Positions 37,717-40,156 of a stretch of 40,156 bases of DNA are shown here, piece by piece. Below the pieces are notes generated by a model. That model was not told the DNA's origin. It was given only the letters and a program-made list of their open reading frames with translations, and made no database searches. This DNA is from Kiritimatiellia bacterium (GTDB lineage: Bacteria > Verrucomicrobiota > Kiritimatiellia > JAAZAB01), in assembly GCA_028715905.1 (NCBI GenBank), contig JAQUQV010000022.1:1-40156 (forward strand), read 5' to 3'. Position 1 is the first letter of the stretch, and the number at the start of each line of letters is the position of its first letter. A program made the translations under genes and the position numbers.

Positions 37717-38985
37717 ATGACCATCAAGGATCTGGCCGGCAAAAAGGTCGGCGTCTGCGTTTCCGGAGGACTGGACAGCCGGACCATTGCCCTGAAACTG
37801 ACTGAAATGGGGGTTAAAGTTCTTTGCTTTACGGCCGACCTCGGCCAGCCCGACGAAACCGATATCCGCCTGGTCCGCAAAAGAATGGCGGAATGCGGCG
37901 TGGATACCGTGATTGTTGATCTGAAGGACGAAATGGCCGAAGCCTGTTTCCAGACGCTCCTGGCCCAGGCAAAATACGACGGCGGCTACTGGAATACGAC
38001 CGGCATCGCGCGCGCGGTAACGGTGCGCGGCCTTTTGCCGGAGATGAGCAAACGCGGCTGCGCTGTCCTGGCCCACGGCGCGACCGGCCGCGGCAACGAC
38101 CAGGTGCGCTTTGAGCGCTACGTCAATGTGCTCGCGCCCCGCATGAAAGTCTATGCCCCCTGGCGCGATCCCGGACTGCTGGCTGAATTCCCGGGAAGAA
38201 AACAAATGGCGGATTATCTGCGCGCGCATGGAATAAAATGTTTTCCCGGCGGAAAAAAGAGATATTCAACCGATGCCAACCTGGCCGGACTTTCGCACGA
38301 GGCCGAAGACCTGGAAAGCCTGCAGACGCCCGGCACGATTGTCAGGCCGACCATGGGCGTCTGGCCGCACGATGCCCCGGACACAATTGAGAAATTCACG
38401 GCGGTTTTCAAGTCCGGCCGCGTTGTTAAAATCAACGGAAAAAAAGTCAATCCGCTGGCCGCCATGCGGCTTGCCAACAAAATCGGAGGGCGCAACGGGA
38501 TGGGACTTAAACACGCCCTGGAAAACCGGATTATCAGCACAAAAAGCAGGGGGGTCTACGAGGCGCCCGGCATGGAGCTTTTGGGGCGCTGTCTGGAATT
38601 CGTTTATCAGGCTGTGCTGGAACGGCGCGCCGGCCGGCTCTTCCGGCAATTGTCGGCGCTGCTGGCCGACCAGATATACGACGGGCGTTATTTTGATCCG
38701 GTTACAACCGCGGCCATGCAGGCGGTCAAGGAACTGGCGCGCCCGGCGTCGGCCGCGGTGGAAGTCGGGCTTTATAAGGGCAATATTTATTTTCAGAAGC
38801 TTGTCAATTGCCCGGGATCGCTTTATAATCCGGCCGATTCCTCCATGGAGGAGTCAGCCGGCTTGAATCCGGTCAGTTCCCAGGGGTTTGTTGAGGTGCA
38901 GAGCGTGGAGGCGTTTGCGCTGGCCCGCGCCGGGCAGGTGAGAGCAGGTTATCCAAGAACATTACGAAGGCGTAAAATATCATGA
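37717..38985 (+). CDS. argG: argininosuccinate synthase or a close paralogue
   Basis: The 422-residue protein is an E. coli-type argininosuccinate synthase. It has the N-type ATP motif SGGLDS (16-21), YWNTTGIARAVT (near 88-99), HGATGRGNDQVRFERY with the aspartate-binding Asn-Asp, and YSTDANLAGLSHEAEDLE. Further on it has GRNGMGLKHALENRI and KSRGVYEAPGMELL. The normal reaction joins citrulline and aspartate using ATP. The family's HGCTGKGND reads HGATGRGND. The gene directly follows the dihydroorotase-like gene and overlaps the next gene as ATGA. No argF or argH is in the window, so either it is a stand-alone arginine gene or it has been recruited to another ureido substrate. Confidence 0.8.
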   Translation: MTIKDLAGKKVGVCVSGGLDSRTIALKLTEMGVKVLCFTADLGQPDETDIRLVRKRMAECGVDTVIVDLKDEMAEACFQTLLAQAKYDGGYWNTTGIARAVTVRGLLPEMSKRGCAVLAHGATGRGNDQVRFERYVNVLAPRMKVYAPWRDPGLLAEFPGRKQMADYLRAHGIKCFPGGKKRYSTDANLAGLSHEAEDLESLQTPGTIVRPTMGVWPHDAPDTIEKFTAVFKSGRVVKINGKKVNPLAAMRLANKIGGRNGMGLKHALENRIISTKSRGVYEAPGMELLGRCLEFVYQAVLERRAGRLFRQLSALLADQIYDGRYFDPVTTAAMQAVKELARPASAAVEVGLYKGNIYFQKLVNCPGSLYNPADSSMEESAGLNPVSSQGFVEVQSVEAFALARAGQVRAGYPRTLRRRKIS

Positions 38986-39581
38986 AAAAAGATATTGTTC
39001 CTGAAATCAACGATATTCTGGCAACATCGGATTTGCTCTCAAAAGCTTTGAAATTGGCGGGGTTGATTACGCGTCTTTTTCGTGAGGTAGGATGGGAGCT
39101 TGTGGTTGTGGGTGGTTCGGCGGTGGAATTTTACACGGAAGGCGCTTATATGTCCGGAGACATTGACATGTGCCGGCGCAATCTTGACCCCATTCCATTG
39201 CGAACAGCACAAAACGTGATCGGCCGATTGGGCGGGAGTGGCGGACCACGCAGTTGGAAAGTGGCCGGATTGTACATTGATCTTCTGGGATTGCTGGAAA
39301 ATGAGGCGATCACTCCATGCCGCACAATTGAAACGCCTTACGGAATGATCAGCATCGTTCCCGCGGAACTCATCCTGGTGGAACGGGTTCTTATGGCTTT
39401 CTATCCAAGGCCTGACCCGGAAGCCCGCAATATTGCAAAAAAAATCATGGCTGTCTGCCAGCAAAAAATTACTCCTGTTGATTGGAACGAAGTAAAAAGA
39501 TTGGCGGCTTGTCCCTCTTTTGATGTTTTGAAAGAAACCAACCAGCTGCGCAAAGAAGTGCTTGATGAACTCAAAAAATAA
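38982..39581 (+). CDS. nucleotidyltransferase-like protein (AbiEii/DUF6036-like)
   Basis: The 199-residue protein has the nucleotidyltransferase signature: VVVGGSAVEFYTEG (41-54) and the Asp pair in SGDIDM (Asp60, Asp62), then VPAELILVERVLMAFYPRP (about 125-143) and a helical C-terminal end. It belongs to the same broad group as the protein at 34982-35446 but is longer and only weakly similar. Its ATG overlaps the stop of the argG-like gene as ATGA, so it is co-translated with the metabolic genes. That is unusual for a toxin-antitoxin component and may hint at nucleotidyl transfer in the pathway. No antitoxin-like partner is evident. Confidence 0.65.
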   Translation: MKKDIVPEINDILATSDLLSKALKLAGLITRLFREVGWELVVVGGSAVEFYTEGAYMSGDIDMCRRNLDPIPLRTAQNVIGRLGGSGGPRSWKVAGLYIDLLGLLENEAITPCRTIETPYGMISIVPAELILVERVLMAFYPRPDPEARNIAKKIMAVCQQKITPVDWNEVKRLAACPSFDVLKETNQLRKEVLDELKK

Positions 39582-39795
39582 ACTCAAAATTGCATGGACA
39601 TGGGAGGAATGGCAGGCGAGCCGCCAGGCGCGCCGGTCTGCCGCAAAACGGATCGGCCCATCCATTGTCCGGCGCAGGGAAAGCTCATCGGATCGTCGGC
39701 TCCGGACCGCTTTTGCAGGACAACGCGGGCCGGTTTTTCACGGCCAACATCGTCCGCATTAACGTATGGGAAATTCATTGGAAAGGATGGCCTGT
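39582..39795 (+). other. spacer with no convincing gene
   Basis: Several overlapping frames exist but none has recognisable features. One, from the ATG at 39565 overlapping the nucleotidyltransferase end (MNSKNKLKIAWTWEEW...), could encode about 65 basic residues. It is weakly possible as a small coupled gene. The rest may be decayed coding sequence. Confidence 0.3.
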
Positions 39796-40156
39796 ATGAC
39801 CAGAGAGCCGAATTTTAAAAATCTTCTCGCCGTATTACGCCGGGAACTGCCTGACCGCCCGACGCTGTTTGATTTTTTTTTGAACGAACGCCTTCATAAA
39901 AGATTGGCCGGACCGGCTTACAGCGCCGATCCGGACCAGCTCCCGCGTGGCCGGATGCTCATCGCCGCCTTTGCCGCGGCCGGCTACGACTATGCCACCG
40001 TTTACGGCTCCGCCTTTTTGTTTGAAACAGCATTCCTGCGGCAAGGCCGATGAAATCATGGGAGACATTATCAATGACATGCGTTACGACGGAAAACACT
40101 CGTTTGAGGACGCGATCATGCCGGTGGAGGAGGCCTACCGGAAATGGGGCCGGGAA
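39796..40156 (+). pseudogene. uroporphyrinogen-decarboxylase-like (MtaA/CmuA-type) gene, frameshifted and internally deleted; runs off the window
   Basis: The ATG at 39796 follows AAGGA and opens 85 codons that resemble the N-terminus of uroporphyrinogen-decarboxylase-family methyltransferases (LLAVLRRELPDRPTLFDFFL... AGYDYATVYGSAF) before TGA at 40051-40053. From 40028 the +1 frame reads QHSCGKADEIMGDIINDM, then KHSFEDAIMPVEEAYRKWG, open to the window end. That is the C-terminal active-site region of the same family (HSCGN...EDxIMPVEEA). In intact members more than 100 residues separate these two parts. I infer an internal deletion that also shifted the frame. Such proteins move methyl groups from methylated compounds in corrinoid pathways. 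Confidence 0.75.

Overview
This window reads as chromosome from a heterotrophic, GC-rich Gram-negative bacterium. My best guess is the PVC superphylum, in the Lentisphaerota/Kiritimatiellota/Verrucomicrobiota neighbourhood. Reasons: a LacI-controlled glycosidase locus, GH20-type hexosaminidases, a uroporphyrinogen-decarboxylase-like relic of the kind common in those genomes, and a MurA with Asp in place of the catalytic Cys, as in Chlamydiae. No rRNA or tRNA gene was seen, so this placement is an inference.

Layout. (1) 1-4.7 kb, minus strand: a LacI regulator leads a small carbohydrate operon with an alpha/alpha-toroid protein, a large TIM-barrel glycosidase-like protein and a 35-codon stub resembling the start of a second GH20 gene. 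A perfect 20-bp palindrome lies upstream of lacI. (2) 4.7-5.2 kb: a non-coding block of three tandem hairpin cassettes. (3) 5.2-10.7 kb, minus strand: rpoZ, a fused pyruvate (2-oxoacid) dehydrogenase E1 alpha-beta, a GH20 hexosaminidase and the E2 acyltransferase, tightly packed. (4) 10.8-14.9 kb, minus strand: dnaK-groES-groEL, with a terminator after groEL whose loop carries the rpoZ -10 box, and a possible sigma-54 promoter before dnaK. (5) ackA on minus; transketolase and murA on plus. (6) 19.8-27.2 kb, minus strand: a four-gene DNA-targeting operon encoding a large nuclease-methyltransferase, a NurA-like nuclease, a HerA-like ATPase and an SPPY-type DNA methyltransferase. It looks like an acquired defence or restriction-modification module that lacks the marker genes of BREX and DISARM. 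This is the strongest candidate for an undescribed system. (7) 27.5-34.9 kb, minus strand: an M4 metallopeptidase with FG-GAP-like repeats, nadA, uvrB and an unknown two-TM protein. (8) 35.0-35.7 kb: a nucleotidyltransferase and a small partner, toxin-antitoxin-like. (9) 35.9-39.6 kb, plus strand: a tight run of a PyrE-like phosphoribosyltransferase, a dihydroorotase-like amidohydrolase, an argininosuccinate-synthase-like ligase and a second nucleotidyltransferase. (10) From 39.8 kb to the window edge: a uroporphyrinogen-decarboxylase-like gene with a frame break and an apparent internal deletion.

The metabolic genes fit an organism that degrades amino-sugar glycans, makes acetyl-CoA through a pyruvate dehydrogenase complex and excretes or activates acetate through AckA. 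E3 (lipoamide dehydrogenase) and phosphotransacetylase are not in the window. Functional calls come from reading motifs, not from database searches.
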